Positions 1 through 9,307 of a stretch of 64,000 bases of DNA are shown piece after piece. The stretch lies in NCBI RefSeq assembly GCF_030518215.1, contig NZ_JAULRT010000062.1:496001-560000 (forward strand), given 5' to 3'. Each line of letters starts with the position of its first letter. Position 1 is the first letter of the stretch. Source of the DNA: Gilvimarinus algae (GTDB lineage: Bacteria; Pseudomonadota; Gammaproteobacteria; Pseudomonadales; Cellvibrionaceae). A model generated the notes under the pieces. It saw only the letters and a list, made by a program, of their open reading frames with translations, did no database searches and was not told the origin of the DNA. A program made the translations under genes and the position numbers.

Positions 1-1149
1 ATGCGGGTGGTGTTGGCGCTGCGCCGCCGCTTTTTGAGTTTTGCGGTGGTGCTGGCCGGTATTTTGTCCAACATCGCTTTTGACGTCGGTTATGTCTTGC
101 TGATTCCTCTGGCCGGTCTGTTGTTCCAGACGGCGGGGCGGCCGGCACTGGCAGGGATTGCGGCGGGCTTTGCCGGTGTGTCAGCCGGTTACAGTGCCAA
201 TCTGGTGCTCGGTCCGGCCGATATCATTCTCGCCGGCCTGTCCAGCGAAGCGCTGCAGTTGGTGGCGCCTGGCGAGTCGGTAAGTGTGGCGGCTAACTAT
301 TATTTTGCTGCAGTTTCCACGCTGCTGTTGGCGCTCGCCGGGGCCTGGGTCACCGAGCGGGTAGTGGTCCCTTACCTCGGCGAGTTGGATACCGATGCGG
401 CCGAGTTGCCCGAGCAGGACCGGGGCAGTCCGACAGGGCTCAAGGCGGTGGCCCTATGGACGCTGGCTTTTGCGCTGCTGGTCGCTGTGCTGGCGGTACC
501 CGAAGGGGCGCCTCTGCGAGATGGCGAGGGCTCGGGGTTTGCGCTACAGGCCCTGGTGCCCTTGATCGCGATTTATGCGGGTATAGCCGGCTTAATCTAC
601 GGGCGTCTCAGCGGCCGCTTTCGGCAAAGGGGGGATGCCACGGCTGGCATGGAACAGGCCATGTCGGCCCTTGCCGGCTATTTGGTGCTGATGTTTTTCG
701 CGGCTCAGGCGGTGGCGTGGTTTGGCTGGAGCCAGCTTGGGAGTCTGCTGGCGGCCACGGGGGCCGGGGCCCTGGCGGCCTTTGATGGTCAGGTGGTGGT
801 GTTACTCATGGCCTTTATCCTGATCAGCGCGCTGATTAATCTGTTTGTCGGTAGCGCGTCGGCCAAGTGGGGCATACTCGCGCCCGTTTTTGTGCCTATG
901 CTGTTGCTCTTGGGGGTTGCCCCCGAGCAAACTCAAATGGCCTACCGCATTGGCGACAGCGTGACCAATATTGTCACGCCCTTGATGCCGTATTTTGGTG
1001 TGGTGCTGGCCTTTGCTGCGCGCCACCGGCCGGGGATAGGTGTGGGCACTATGCTCGCCATGATGCTGCCTTATTCGCTGGTGTTTTTGCTCGTGTGGAG
1101 TGCGGCCTTCGCGCTCTGGCTTGGCTTAGGGCTACCCTTGGGGTTTTAG
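1..1149 (+). CDS. AbgT family transporter, 5' end cut by the window
   Basis: This is the C-terminal 382 residues of an AbgT family inner-membrane transporter. Family members carry p-aminobenzoyl-glutamate or act as antimetabolite efflux pumps (AbgT, MtrF). The family is usually about 500 residues, so roughly the first quarter lies outside the window and the ATG at base 1 is probably internal. Visible family features are the segment GILSNIAFDVGYVLLIPLAG, the following FAGVSAGYSANLVLGPAD loop, and near the end a conserved SASAKWGILAPVFVPML segment with RIGDSVTNIVTPLMPYF. Many hydrophobic helices are evident. The substrate cannot be told from sequence. Confidence 0.85.
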   Translation: MRVVLALRRRFLSFAVVLAGILSNIAFDVGYVLLIPLAGLLFQTAGRPALAGIAAGFAGVSAGYSANLVLGPADIILAGLSSEALQLVAPGESVSVAANYYFAAVSTLLLALAGAWVTERVVVPYLGELDTDAAELPEQDRGSPTGLKAVALWTLAFALLVAVLAVPEGAPLRDGEGSGFALQALVPLIAIYAGIAGLIYGRLSGRFRQRGDATAGMEQAMSALAGYLVLMFFAAQAVAWFGWSQLGSLLAATGAGALAAFDGQVVVLLMAFILISALINLFVGSASAKWGILAPVFVPMLLLLGVAPEQTQMAYRIGDSVTNIVTPLMPYFGVVLAFAARHRPGIGVGTMLAMMLPYSLVFLLVWSAAFALWLGLGLPLGF

Positions 1150-1165
1150 GCTCGGTGAATGCGCC

Positions 1166-1194
1166 TTGCAAAGCGCGGTCAACTTGCGGATAAT
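1166..1194 (+). promoter_or_regulatory. Sigma-70 promoter of ffs
   Basis: A -35 hexamer TTGCAA (1166-1171) and a -10 hexamer GATAAT (1189-1194) are separated by exactly 17 nt. A GCGCGG discriminator follows, of the kind seen at stringently controlled stable-RNA promoters. Transcription would begin near 1201, about 30 nt before the mature 4.5S RNA, which implies 5' processing. Confidence 0.6.
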
Positions 1195-1231
1195 GCGCGG
1201 CCTCGACAGACTGGCTCTGTCGCTGCAGTGG

Positions 1232-1335
<104 letters not shown>

Positions 1336-1400
1336 CATCTCCAACTTTTCCCCAATCTTGCGCCGTCTGCCCAGCCGTGTTTATTTGCGGCCGGTACCGC

Positions 1401-1406
1401 TATAAT
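1401..1406 (+). promoter_or_regulatory. Candidate -10 element for dnaX
   Basis: A consensus TATAAT sits 32 nt before the dnaX ATG. The matching -35 (TGTTTA at 1378-1383, 17 nt spacer) is poor, so this rests mainly on the -10. Confidence 0.4.
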
Positions 1407-1437
1407 CCGTGCATTTACACGCAATACTGAGGATGGC

Positions 1438-3519
1438 ATGAGTTATCAGGTCCTGGCACGCAAGTGGCGCCCCCGTACGTTTCGCGACCTTGTCGGGCAG
1501 GAGCATGTTCTGCGGGCGCTGGTGAATGCGCTCGATCACGATCGCCTGCATCACGCCTATCTGTTTACCGGCACCCGCGGTGTGGGCAAAACCACCATCG
1601 CCCGTATTCTCGCCAAGTGTTTAAACTGCGAAGTGGGCGTTAGTTCCACGCCCTGTGGCCAATGCGCGGCCTGTGTGGAAATTGCCGAAAACCGCTTTGT
1701 CGATTTGATTGAGGTGGACGCGGCCAGCCGCACCAAGGTGGAAGATACCCGCGAGCTTTTGGAAAACGTCCAGTACGCGCCGACTCGCGGCCGCTACAAG
1801 GTGTACCTGATCGATGAGGTGCACATGCTTTCCAGCCACTCGTTCAATGCGCTGCTGAAAACCCTCGAAGAGCCACCGCCACACGTTAAGTTCTTGCTGG
1901 CCACGACCGACCCCCAGCGGCTGCCGGTGACCATTCTGTCGCGCTGTTTGCAGTTTAACCTCAAGAACATGACCCCTGAGCTGGTTACCGGCCACTTGCA
2001 GCATGTGCTGGAAACCGAAATGGTGCCCTTTGAGCAGAGCGCGCTCTGGCAGCTTGGCCGCGCGGCCGATGGCAGTATGCGCGATGCTCTGAGCCTCACG
2101 GACCAGGCCATTGCTTTTGGCTCCGGCAAGGTCACAGAAGCCGACGTGCGCACCATGCTCGGTACGATTGACCGCAGCGCTGTCTACGATATTTTGCGCT
2201 CGCTTGCCGCCGGCGACGGCAAGGCGGTGCTGGCAGCCGTGGCGCAAATGGCCGAGCACGCGCCGGATTTTGCCAGTGCACTGGCCGACCTGTTGTCGAT
2301 TTTGCACCGGGTCGCCATTGGCCAGGCCCTGCCGGAAGCGGTGGACAACAGTCACGGCGATCGCGAACAGATTCTCGCTCTGGCCAGCCAGTTGCCGCCT
2401 GAGGATGTGCAGCTGTTTTACCAAACCGGGCTGCTCGGACGGCGGGATCTACCCCTGGCGCCCGAGCCCCGCGCTGGCTTCGAAATGGTGTTGCTGCGCA
2501 TGCTTGCCTTCCGCCCGCAGGGCGTCACCGATATTCCTGTACGCAAGCTGGCTGCGCCAGCTCCGGGGGAGGCCAGTCCCGTCGCCCAGACGCCACAACC
2601 CGAAGCCCAAAGCCAGGCCCAGGCCTCCGGTGCACCTCTGGACGCCCCGGCGGATAATGAATCGTCTTACGATGCCCCGGCCAGTTCCGCCGACGAGGCG
2701 CCACAGGCTCAACCCGCGCCAGAAGCGCCTGGGCCCGCAAGGCACGAAGCGCCGGTACCTGCCCAGGCCGACTCATCCCCCGTCTCAGCGCAAACACCTG
2801 GAACGATGGAAGAGCCGCCGCCCTGGGATGAAGAACCGGTACCGGATCACCTTGAATCGCAAGACTCAGGACCGCAAACACGGGCGTCCGAGCCCTTCGC
2901 TGAGCAAGCGCAGGCGATGCCCGCTGACGCAGCTCCGATTGCCGAAGCCGCTGCCACCGAAGCTCAAGCGCCGGCTTATTCGTCGTCCAATGATTCGGCG
3001 CCCGCCGCCCCTCACGCGCCCGAGCCCAATGAGCTTTCGCGTGATAGTGCTCCCGCTGCTGCGCCAGCACCTGCACCTGCACCTGCACCTGCACCGAAAC
3101 CGGCTGTGGCGCGTATACCCTTGGAGCGAAGCGGCCCCGAGGCCTGGCCCCAGATTTTTCTCGGCCTCGATATTGGCGGTGTGGTGCAGAACATCGCCGC
3201 CAACTGCGAGTTGGTGGGCCGTCAGGGCAATGAACTGCACTTTATCTTGGATGAGCACAACAGCAGCCTTTACGGTGAAGGTCAACAACAGCGCCTGGCC
3301 GATGCGCTGGGCGATTACTACGGCGAGCCGGTCAGGGTCGTGATCACCCCAGGGGCGGTGCACACTGAAACCCCGGCCCAGATTGCCGCGCGCAAGCGCA
3401 GCGAGCGGCTGGAGCAGGCGGTTGAAGCGGTGAAGGCCGACCCCATAGTGCAGCAACTGATCGAACATTTTTCTGCCACCCTCGATGAGAGTTCCGTCGA
3501 GCCGGTGGACCATCACTGA
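1438..3519 (+). CDS. dnaX: DNA polymerase III subunits gamma/tau
   Basis: This is the clamp-loader ATPase of the replicative polymerase, 693 residues. The ATG at 1438 (MSYQVLARKWRPRTF) is the standard DnaX start; an in-frame start upstream at 1312 would run through the 4.5S RNA and is rejected. Walker A GTRGVGKTT lies at residues 45-53. A zinc module uses C64, C73, C76 and C79, followed by LIEVDAASRTKVEDTRELL. After about residue 400 comes a long Pro/Ala/Gln-rich linker (2550-3110) that ends in an Ala-Pro run. A conserved C-terminal tau domain follows (EAWPQIFLGLDIGGVVQNIA onward). I saw no E. coli-type AAAAAAG slippery site, so a frameshifted gamma form is not supported here. ybaB and recR follow closely. 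Confidence 0.96.
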   Translation: MSYQVLARKWRPRTFRDLVGQEHVLRALVNALDHDRLHHAYLFTGTRGVGKTTIARILAKCLNCEVGVSSTPCGQCAACVEIAENRFVDLIEVDAASRTKVEDTRELLENVQYAPTRGRYKVYLIDEVHMLSSHSFNALLKTLEEPPPHVKFLLATTDPQRLPVTILSRCLQFNLKNMTPELVTGHLQHVLETEMVPFEQSALWQLGRAADGSMRDALSLTDQAIAFGSGKVTEADVRTMLGTIDRSAVYDILRSLAAGDGKAVLAAVAQMAEHAPDFASALADLLSILHRVAIGQALPEAVDNSHGDREQILALASQLPPEDVQLFYQTGLLGRRDLPLAPEPRAGFEMVLLRMLAFRPQGVTDIPVRKLAAPAPGEASPVAQTPQPEAQSQAQASGAPLDAPADNESSYDAPASSADEAPQAQPAPEAPGPARHEAPVPAQADSSPVSAQTPGTMEEPPPWDEEPVPDHLESQDSGPQTRASEPFAEQAQAMPADAAPIAEAAATEAQAPAYSSSNDSAPAAPHAPEPNELSRDSAPAAAPAPAPAPAPAPKPAVARIPLERSGPEAWPQIFLGLDIGGVVQNIAANCELVGRQGNELHFILDEHNSSLYGEGQQQRLADALGDYYGEPVRVVITPGAVHTETPAQIAARKRSERLEQAVEAVKADPIVQQLIEHFSATLDESSVEPVDHH
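3062..3098 (+). repeat. CACCTG hexanucleotide repeat inside dnaX
   Basis: About five head-to-tail copies of a CACCTG/CTGCAC hexamer encode alternating Ala-Pro in the tau linker. The unit is a multiple of three, so copy-number slippage would change linker length without breaking the frame. Confidence 0.7.
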
Positions 3520-3534
3520 TTGCGAGGTAATACC

Positions 3535-3858
3535 ATGATTAAAGGCATGGGCGACTTGATGAAACAAGCGCAGCAAATGCAAGAGCGTATGCAGCAAATG
3601 CAGGAAGAGCTGGCCAGCGCCGAGGTGGAGGGCCAGGCAGGCGCCGGGATGGTGAAAATCACCATGACCGGCCGTCACGACGTAAAGCGCGTGAGTATCG
3701 ACGACAGTTTGATGAGTGAAGACAAAGAAATGCTGGAGGATCTGCTGGCCGCTGCCGTCAATGACGCTGTGCGCCGCGTCGAGGCCAACAGCAAGGAAAA
3801 AATGTCGGAAATGACCTCGGGCATGGGTATGCCTCCCGGCTTTAAAATGCCGTTTTAA
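3535..3858 (+). CDS. ybaB: YbaB/EbfC nucleoid-associated protein
   Basis: A 107-residue DNA-binding protein of the YbaB/EbfC family, which is almost always found between dnaX and recR. The ATG at 3535 ([16 protein letters not shown]) is preferred over a TTG at 3520; GAGGTAA upstream serves as ribosome binding site. The N-terminal helix is rich in Gln and Met heptads. The core [18 protein letters not shown] and the Met/Gly-rich tail [12 protein letters not shown] are family hallmarks. It lies 15 nt after dnaX and 21 nt before recR, so co-transcription is likely. Confidence 0.95.
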   Translation: MIKGMGDLMKQAQQMQERMQQMQEELASAEVEGQAGAGMVKITMTGRHDVKRVSIDDSLMSEDKEMLEDLLAAAVNDAVRRVEANSKEKMSEMTSGMGMPPGFKMPF

Positions 3859-3879
3859 TCCAGTGCGAGCAGCTTTCTG

Positions 3880-4473
3880 ATGTTCAGTCCTCTGATTGAC
3901 GAGTTAATGTCCGCGCTTCGCTGCTTGCCGGGAGTGGGCCCGAAATCGGCGCAGCGAATGGCCATGCAACTGCTGGAACACGACCGCGAGGGCGCCAGCC
4001 GCCTGGCCGACTGTCTGAACCGCGCGGTCGAGGGGGTGGCCCGGTGTCGGCGCTGTCGCACCCTGACCGAGCAGGATTTGTGCGGTGTCTGCGCAAACGA
4101 GCGGCGTGACAGCAGCTTGTTGTGTATCGTCGAGACACCCGCGGATGTACTCGCTATTGAGCAGGCGGGCAGTTATCAGGGTAAGTATTTTGTTCTGCTC
4201 GGACATCTGTCGCCCATCGACGGAGTCGGCCCAGAGGACATTGGCGTGGACCAATTGCTGGCGCTGCTCGACAGCGAGCCTATCAGTGAGATTATTCTCG
4301 CCACCAACCCCACGGTGGAGGGCGAGGCCACAGCCTATTACATCAGCGAGCGCGCCCGCCGCGCCGGCGTGACTGTCTCGCGCATCGCCCATGGCGTCCC
4401 CCTGGGGGGGGAGCTGGAATACATCGACGGTGGCACACTGGCTCACGCCTTTTCCAGCCGCCGTACACTGTGA
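3880..4473 (+). CDS. recR: Recombination mediator RecR
   Basis: RecR, 197 residues, acts with RecO and RecF to load RecA at gaps. A helix-hairpin-helix ([13 protein letters not shown]) is at residues 16-28. A zinc module uses C56, C59, C68 and C71 (CRRC...CGVC). A Toprim domain follows, with [12 protein letters not shown] and, later, [13 protein letters not shown]. Length matches the family. Its stop overlaps the GTG start of rnd by four bases (GTGA), suggesting translational coupling. Confidence 0.97.
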   Translation: MFSPLIDELMSALRCLPGVGPKSAQRMAMQLLEHDREGASRLADCLNRAVEGVARCRRCRTLTEQDLCGVCANERRDSSLLCIVETPADVLAIEQAGSYQGKYFVLLGHLSPIDGVGPEDIGVDQLLALLDSEPISEIILATNPTVEGEATAYYISERARRAGVTVSRIAHGVPLGGELEYIDGGTLAHAFSSRRTL

Positions 4474-5624
4474 CTGATCTTATGCCAATTGCGACACATC
4501 CCATTTGGGTGGACGATGAAGCCACCTTGAACCAACTTTGCCTGCGCTGGGCGAGCCAGGCGGCCATTGCCGTCGATACTGAGTTTATGCGCAGCGACAC
4601 TTTCTACCCGATTGCCGGATTGATTCAGGTGGGCGATGGTCATGGCTGTTACCTGATAGATCCCTTGGCGATAGAGGATCTCAGCGCACTGGCCGAGTTG
4701 TGGCGCAACGAGCGAGTCACCAAGGTGCTGCACGCCTGCTCGGAAGATTTAGAGGTGTTTAATGCGCTCCTGGGCACTGTCCCTTCGCCGCTGTTTGACA
4801 CCCAGATCGGCGCCGCTTTTGCCGGCTGGGGCTATTCACTGGGCTATGCCGCGCTGGTGCGCGAGCAGTTGGGGGTGGACATCCCCAAAGGTGAAACCCG
4901 CTCGGACTGGTTGGTGCGACCTTTGAGTAGCGCCCAAAAAGACTACGCCGCGCTCGATGTGGCGCATTTGCTGATTGTCTATGGCAAGCTGCTTAAAGCG
5001 TTAAAGGACAAATCGCGGTTGGAGTGGGTAAAAGCCGATTGCGCCGCGCTGGTGGAGGCGGCGAATGCTGCCCCTGAGCTGGACTCTGGCCACCTCAAAA
5101 TCGGGCTCGGCTGGAAATTGTCGCCCCGAGGGGTAGAAGCACTTCAGCGCCTGTGTCGCTGGCGTGAAATCGAGGCGCGTGAGCGCGACATTCCGCGCAA
5201 TCGTTTGCTGAAGGAGCAGCCGTTGTTTGAGATGGCCCAGCGCCTGCCCGCCGATTTTGGCGCCTTGCAGCGTATTGAGGGGATTCCCCGGCGCACACTG
5301 AAAGACGATGGTGAAACCCTGCTGGATATCGTGGCCAGCGCTCGGGCGGTGGCCGACGATGCGCTGCCCGCACGGCTCGACCCGCCCCTCGGCCGCGAGC
5401 ATGGCCCTGCCATTAAGTCGATGAAAGCCTGGGTGCGTGAGCGCGCCGAGGAACTCGAGTTGCCGCCAGAGGTGCTGATACGCAAGAAAGAATATGAAAG
5501 CATTGTGCGCGCGGTGATTGCGGGCGAGGTGGTGTTGCCCGAGCGATTATTGGGCTGGCGCTACGGTGTGATTGGCGAGGGGCTTGAGCGGTTGGCCACC
5601 CAGGCGCTGGAGGAGCAACAATGA
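4470..5624 (+). CDS. rnd: Ribonuclease D
   Basis: A 3'-5' exoribonuclease of the DEDD family that trims tRNA and other small RNA 3' ends. Exo motif I is [13 protein letters not shown], motif II includes [10 protein letters not shown], and motif III is [17 protein letters not shown]-type helical regions fill the C-terminal half. The GTG at 4470 overlaps the recR stop; an ATG at 4482 is an alternative and would shorten the protein by four residues. 384 residues is normal. Its stop overlaps the start of ycgL (ATGA). Confidence 0.93.
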   Translation: MTDLMPIATHPIWVDDEATLNQLCLRWASQAAIAVDTEFMRSDTFYPIAGLIQVGDGHGCYLIDPLAIEDLSALAELWRNERVTKVLHACSEDLEVFNALLGTVPSPLFDTQIGAAFAGWGYSLGYAALVREQLGVDIPKGETRSDWLVRPLSSAQKDYAALDVAHLLIVYGKLLKALKDKSRLEWVKADCAALVEAANAAPELDSGHLKIGLGWKLSPRGVEALQRLCRWREIEARERDIPRNRLLKEQPLFEMAQRLPADFGALQRIEGIPRRTLKDDGETLLDIVASARAVADDALPARLDPPLGREHGPAIKSMKAWVRERAEELELPPEVLIRKKEYESIVRAVIAGEVVLPERLLGWRYGVIGEGLERLATQALEEQQ

Positions 5625-5911
5625 AGGTCATCTGCCAGATTTATCGCAGTACTCGCGACAGCGGTATGTACCTGTACTGCAAGAAAGAAGACGGCTTGAG
5701 CAAAGTGCCCGAGGCGCTGATGCAGCGTTTTGGCCGGCCGGAACCGGCAATGGTGCTGGCTCTGGATGAACAGCGCCGGCTGGCGCACGCCGATATCCAG
5801 AAAGTATTGCAGGCACTGGCTGAGCCCGGTTACTACTTACAAATGCCGCCGGCCGAGACCCTGGAGGCAGAAGCGGCGGCAGTGCGCGAACACAACGCCA
5901 AGCTGTCCTGA
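5621..5911 (+). CDS. ycgL: YcgL domain protein
   Basis: A small 96-residue protein of the YcgL family, typical of Gammaproteobacteria and usually next to rnd. It begins [20 protein letters not shown] and contains the conserved RFGRPEPAMVLAL and LAEPGYYLQMPP segments. No catalytic motif is visible and the function of the family is not established. It is coupled to rnd by a 4-base overlap and to the next gene by TGATG. Confidence 0.9.
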   Translation: MKVICQIYRSTRDSGMYLYCKKEDGLSKVPEALMQRFGRPEPAMVLALDEQRRLAHADIQKVLQALAEPGYYLQMPPAETLEAEAAAVREHNAKLS

Positions 5912-6354
5912 TGGCCGAGCAGGTATTCTGGCAACGCAAGCGCCTTGAGGAGATGACGCCGCAGGAGTGGGAGTCATTGTGCGACGGTTGCGGTAAGTGT
6001 TGCCTGCACAAGCTTGAGGACGAGGACACCGGTGAGGTCTACTACACGGACGTGGCCTGCAAACTGCTCGATCAGGATACTTGCCGTTGTCGCGATTACG
6101 CCAATCGTCAGCAACAGGTACCGGATTGCCTGGTGTTGCAGCCAGCGGAGATCGAGCGTTTCCACTGGCTACCGGCCAGTTGTGCCTACCGTTTACTGGC
6201 CGAGGGCCAGCCGCTGCCGGATTGGCATCCGTTGGTCACTGGCGATCCGGGTTCGACCCTGGCGGCGGGCATATCGGTTGCCGGTTGCACCTTGGCAGAA
6301 GAAGCAGTTGATCCGGACGATCTCGAAGAGCGAATTATTTACTGGGTGAATTAA
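5911..6354 (+). CDS. ycgN: YcgN family cysteine-cluster protein
   Basis: A 147-residue UPF0260/YcgN protein. An N-terminal cluster CDGCGKCCLHK is followed by CKLLDQDTCRCRDY and PDCL, which places seven or more cysteines in the first 75 residues, plausibly a metal or iron-sulfur site. This arrangement defines the YkgJ/YcgN class; the function is unproven. The start ATG overlaps the ycgL stop, and the stop TAA directly touches the ATG of the next gene. Confidence 0.9.
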   Translation: MAEQVFWQRKRLEEMTPQEWESLCDGCGKCCLHKLEDEDTGEVYYTDVACKLLDQDTCRCRDYANRQQQVPDCLVLQPAEIERFHWLPASCAYRLLAEGQPLPDWHPLVTGDPGSTLAAGISVAGCTLAEEAVDPDDLEERIIYWVN

Positions 6355-6723
6355 ATGGATAAACAACTGATTGCCTGGAGCGTCTACCTGGCCGGCGGCG
6401 TCTTGCTGGGGCTTTTTGGCTGGCGTATTACCCGGGGGCTGTCGCGTTACTGGCGGCACTTTTTGCTGGTCTCTTATGCCGTGCTGGTGTTCACGCCCTT
6501 CAGTCTCAACCTCGCGGACAAACCCGATGCCTATGCGCCGGCACTGTTTATTGCAGTGTTAAATACCTTGTTTCAGGGAGCCGAGGCAGGCTTGGATGCG
6601 GCCGTCACCCTGGCGCTGATCTGGGTGGTGGCTCTGGTGATCTCGCTGGTCTACCTGCTGCTCACAGGCCGCCGGAAAAGACCCCCGGAGCCACCGGCTG
6701 GAGAAGCTCCCGCCGTGGATTAA
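6355..6723 (+). CDS. Small inner-membrane protein, function unknown
   Basis: A 122-residue protein with about four hydrophobic segments (near residues 5-25, 38-55, 63-80 and 82-105) and a short charged Pro-rich tail (RRKRPPEPPAGEAPAVD) that is probably cytoplasmic. It begins immediately after the ycgN stop, so it belongs to the rnd-ycgL-ycgN run. I do not recognise a named family. The next gene codes for a membrane-anchored von Willebrand A protein, and a shared membrane role is possible but only inferred. Confidence 0.75.
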   Translation: MDKQLIAWSVYLAGGVLLGLFGWRITRGLSRYWRHFLLVSYAVLVFTPFSLNLADKPDAYAPALFIAVLNTLFQGAEAGLDAAVTLALIWVVALVISLVYLLLTGRRKRPPEPPAGEAPAVD

Positions 6724-6779
6724 TGGCACTTTTATTCCACACTGCTATAAATGGATAGAAGATAACAGTAGGAGCGGTT

Positions 6780-8870
6780 ATGGGATTGATGGCGAAAACT
6801 CTGGCAATGGTTCTGCTGCTGGTCGTGTCGCTGCCTTCAATGGGGCAGGGCGGTGAACCTGCCGATGTGCGCCTGGTGGTCGACATTTCGGGCAGTATGA
6901 AACAGACCGACCCCGAGAACTTGCGGGTGCCGGCCCTCGAGCTGCTGGTCAAGTTGCTTCCCGAATCGTCTCGTGCGGGTGTCTGGACCTTTGGTCAGCA
7001 AGTGAACATGCTGGTGCCCTACGACAGCGTGGACGAGCGCTGGAAAGAGCAGGCGCTGGGCGAGACGGGCAACATCAATTCCGTTGGTCTTTTTACCCAC
7101 ATCGGCAAGGCGCTCGAGCGCGCGACCGAGGTGCCACCCGGCGGCGAGCGAGCCGGCGTGGTCCTGCTGACGGACGGTAAAGTGGACATCGATAAAAGCG
7201 CCGCGCGCAACGCCCGCGAACGCGAGCGCATTCTCGCCGAGCTTTTGCCGCAACTCAAAGTGCGCGGCTTTACTCTGCACACCATTGCCCTGTCGGATGA
7301 CGCCGACATTGACTTGCTGCAGCAGCTATCGGGCAGCACCGATGGCCGTCATGCCGTGGTGCGCAGTGCCGAAGAGCTGATGCAGGCCTATCTGCAGATT
7401 TTTGATCAGGCGGTTCCCGCCAAGCGCCTACCGCTCAAGGACAATCGATTCTTGGTGGATGACAGCGTCGAGGAATTCACCGCACTGATTTTTCGCGCCG
7501 CCGACGGTGAGCCCGCGCAACTCGTGGCGCCCTCTGGCAAGCGACTCTCCGCCAGGGATTATGGCGCCAACACCCGCTGGTACAGCGCCGACGGTTACGA
7601 CTTGATCACTGTGCGTGAGCCCGAAGCCGGCCAGTGGCAAGTGATCGCCGAGCAGGCCCCGCAAAACCGGGTCACCGTGGTCAGCGATCTTGAACTTTTG
7701 GTGGAGCCCCTGCCGAATAATCTGGTGGCGGGTAAGTCGGTCACCTTAAATTTTGGGCTTTACGAAAAGGGCGAGCCGGTTGCCGATACGGATTTTCTCA
7801 GCCTGCTAACGGCCCGGGCGCGTATCTCTCAGGTGGGTTCGCCCGCTTCCTGGGCGATAGAGCTAATCGACGAAACACCGACCAAAGGTGTCTTTAGCGA
7901 GCCGCTACCGGCCTTTACCGAGCGCGGCGAGTATCTGATTTCGCTGGTGGTCGACGGCAAAACCTTTGCCCGCGAATACCAACACCGTCTGCGAGTGGGC
8001 TCGCTGTTTACTGTGGCCATGGACAAGCGCATTGACAGCAAGACCGTCAGCTACACCCTGAGCGTGGAGGCCGATTCACAGTTGATCAACAGCGCTCAGA
8101 GCGCGGTCGTTGCTCATGTTAAGCAGTCTACCGGCGATAGCGCCTTGCGCTCGTTAACGCAGACCGAGCCCGGCCACTGGACGCTGACTCTGGTGCCGGA
8201 ATTACCGGGGCGCTATCTTATTGAGCTCAATGCCAGTGGTGAAGACGCGGCGGGCGCCAGTTTTGATGAGTCTCTGCCCAATCAATACTTCGATTATCCC
8301 GCCGAGGGAGACCCGGTGGTGACCGAGGCTGACCGTGAAATTGAACAGCTGGAGCAGGCCCTGGCCGATGAGCGCGCTGCACTGGCGAGGGAGCTAAACG
8401 GCGAGACGGAACCTGCGCCAGAACCTGAAGCAGAGCCTGAACCGCCGGCAGAAAAGGCACCTGAGCCAGCCCCTGAGCCCGAGGCCGAGCCGGAACAAAA
8501 GGCGGTTGATACGGGGCAGAGCAGCGGCATAAACTGGCTGCTGATTGCCGCGGTGGCGGCGGGCAATCTGGCATTGATCGGGTTGATTTATTGGGCTTAC
8601 CGACGCTTTAGCAGCAAGGATGTGCAGAGCGAGCTGGATGAATTTGAGCAACAGCTCAAGCAAGCGGGCGAGTCCGAGGCGGCACAAGCGACAGCCTCTG
8701 ACAGCGTGGCTCTGGATGACAGTGATCCCATGGCGGCGCTGGATGCCCTGGCCGAGCCGGGTATGGACGATGAAGCGCTGTTTCCGGTGGACGAGGATAC
8801 CGCGAGTGACGATGATGATCTGCCGATGGACGATCTCGGCAGTGACGACGAGGACGATAAAAAGCCCTGA
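6780..8870 (+). CDS. Membrane-anchored von Willebrand factor A domain protein
   Basis: A 696-residue secreted or periplasmic protein. A signal peptide (about residues 1-24, ending SMGQG) leads into a VWA domain. Its MIDAS motif is DISGSMKQTD, with a later VLLTDGKVDI segment. A long beta-rich region follows (about residues 230-510), then a Pro/Glu-rich stretch. One C-terminal transmembrane helix (INWLLIAAVAAGNLALIGLI) comes next, and finally a very acidic cytoplasmic tail of about 90 residues. It resembles the gammaproteobacterial family known as TIGR03503, but I recall this only loosely. An extended -10 (TGCTATAAA, 6743-6751) suggests its own promoter. The next gene starts inside its stop codon (TGATG). 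Confidence 0.85.
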   Translation: MGLMAKTLAMVLLLVVSLPSMGQGGEPADVRLVVDISGSMKQTDPENLRVPALELLVKLLPESSRAGVWTFGQQVNMLVPYDSVDERWKEQALGETGNINSVGLFTHIGKALERATEVPPGGERAGVVLLTDGKVDIDKSAARNARERERILAELLPQLKVRGFTLHTIALSDDADIDLLQQLSGSTDGRHAVVRSAEELMQAYLQIFDQAVPAKRLPLKDNRFLVDDSVEEFTALIFRAADGEPAQLVAPSGKRLSARDYGANTRWYSADGYDLITVREPEAGQWQVIAEQAPQNRVTVVSDLELLVEPLPNNLVAGKSVTLNFGLYEKGEPVADTDFLSLLTARARISQVGSPASWAIELIDETPTKGVFSEPLPAFTERGEYLISLVVDGKTFAREYQHRLRVGSLFTVAMDKRIDSKTVSYTLSVEADSQLINSAQSAVVAHVKQSTGDSALRSLTQTEPGHWTLTLVPELPGRYLIELNASGEDAAGASFDESLPNQYFDYPAEGDPVVTEADREIEQLEQALADERAALARELNGETEPAPEPEAEPEPPAEKAPEPAPEPEAEPEQKAVDTGQSSGINWLLIAAVAAGNLALIGLIYWAYRRFSSKDVQSELDEFEQQLKQAGESEAAQATASDSVALDDSDPMAALDALAEPGMDDEALFPVDEDTASDDDDLPMDDLGSDDEDDKKP

Positions 8871-9307
8871 TGCAACTGTATTTACCCCAGGTGGAGGCGT
8901 TTCCCGAGGCCACGCGCCTTTACCGTCACTGGGGAGAGCGGGTCAAATGCGGCAAGCGTGATCGCCTCTACTGCTTGCGCCAGGGGGAGCAAACACTGGG
9001 TATGGCCCGGGTGCTCGAACCGGACTCCGGCGTTTTTTTGTTGCGCAACTTAACGGTGGCGCCTGAGCGCAGAGGCCAATCGCTGGGGCGGGAATTGATG
9101 CGCCGCCTGTTGGCCGATCGCTCTGTTCAGCCGCTCCACTGCTATGCCCTGGGGCATCTTCAGAGGTTTTACGAGTCGCTCGGTTTTCAGTGTCTGCCAT
9201 TGGATTCAGTGCCCGATGCCATCGCCGAACCCTTTGCACGCTACCAGGCTCGGGGCAAACCATTTGTACTCATGGGTGTGGATCTGCGGGAGAGAGTAGA
9301 TGTGTGA
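8870..9307 (+). CDS. GNAT family N-acetyltransferase
   Basis: A 145-residue acyl-CoA-dependent acetyltransferase. The GNAT core is visible: LLRNLTVAPERRGQSLGRELMRRLL is motif A with the acetyl-CoA pyrophosphate loop (R-R-G-x-S-L-G), and HLQRFYESLGFQ is motif B. The substrate is unknown. Start and stop overlap both neighbours (TGATG with the VWA gene, 8 nt with the amidotransferase gene), so all three are probably translated from one message. Confidence 0.88.
   Translation: MQLYLPQVEAFPEATRLYRHWGERVKCGKRDRLYCLRQGEQTLGMARVLEPDSGVFLLRNLTVAPERRGQSLGRELMRRLLADRSVQPLHCYALGHLQRFYESLGFQCLPLDSVPDAIAEPFARYQARGKPFVLMGVDLRERVDV

Noticed and set aside
2500-3110. Programmed frameshift site for a short gamma subunit in dnaX
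   Set aside because: No AAAAAAG or similar slippery run was seen in the linker region.
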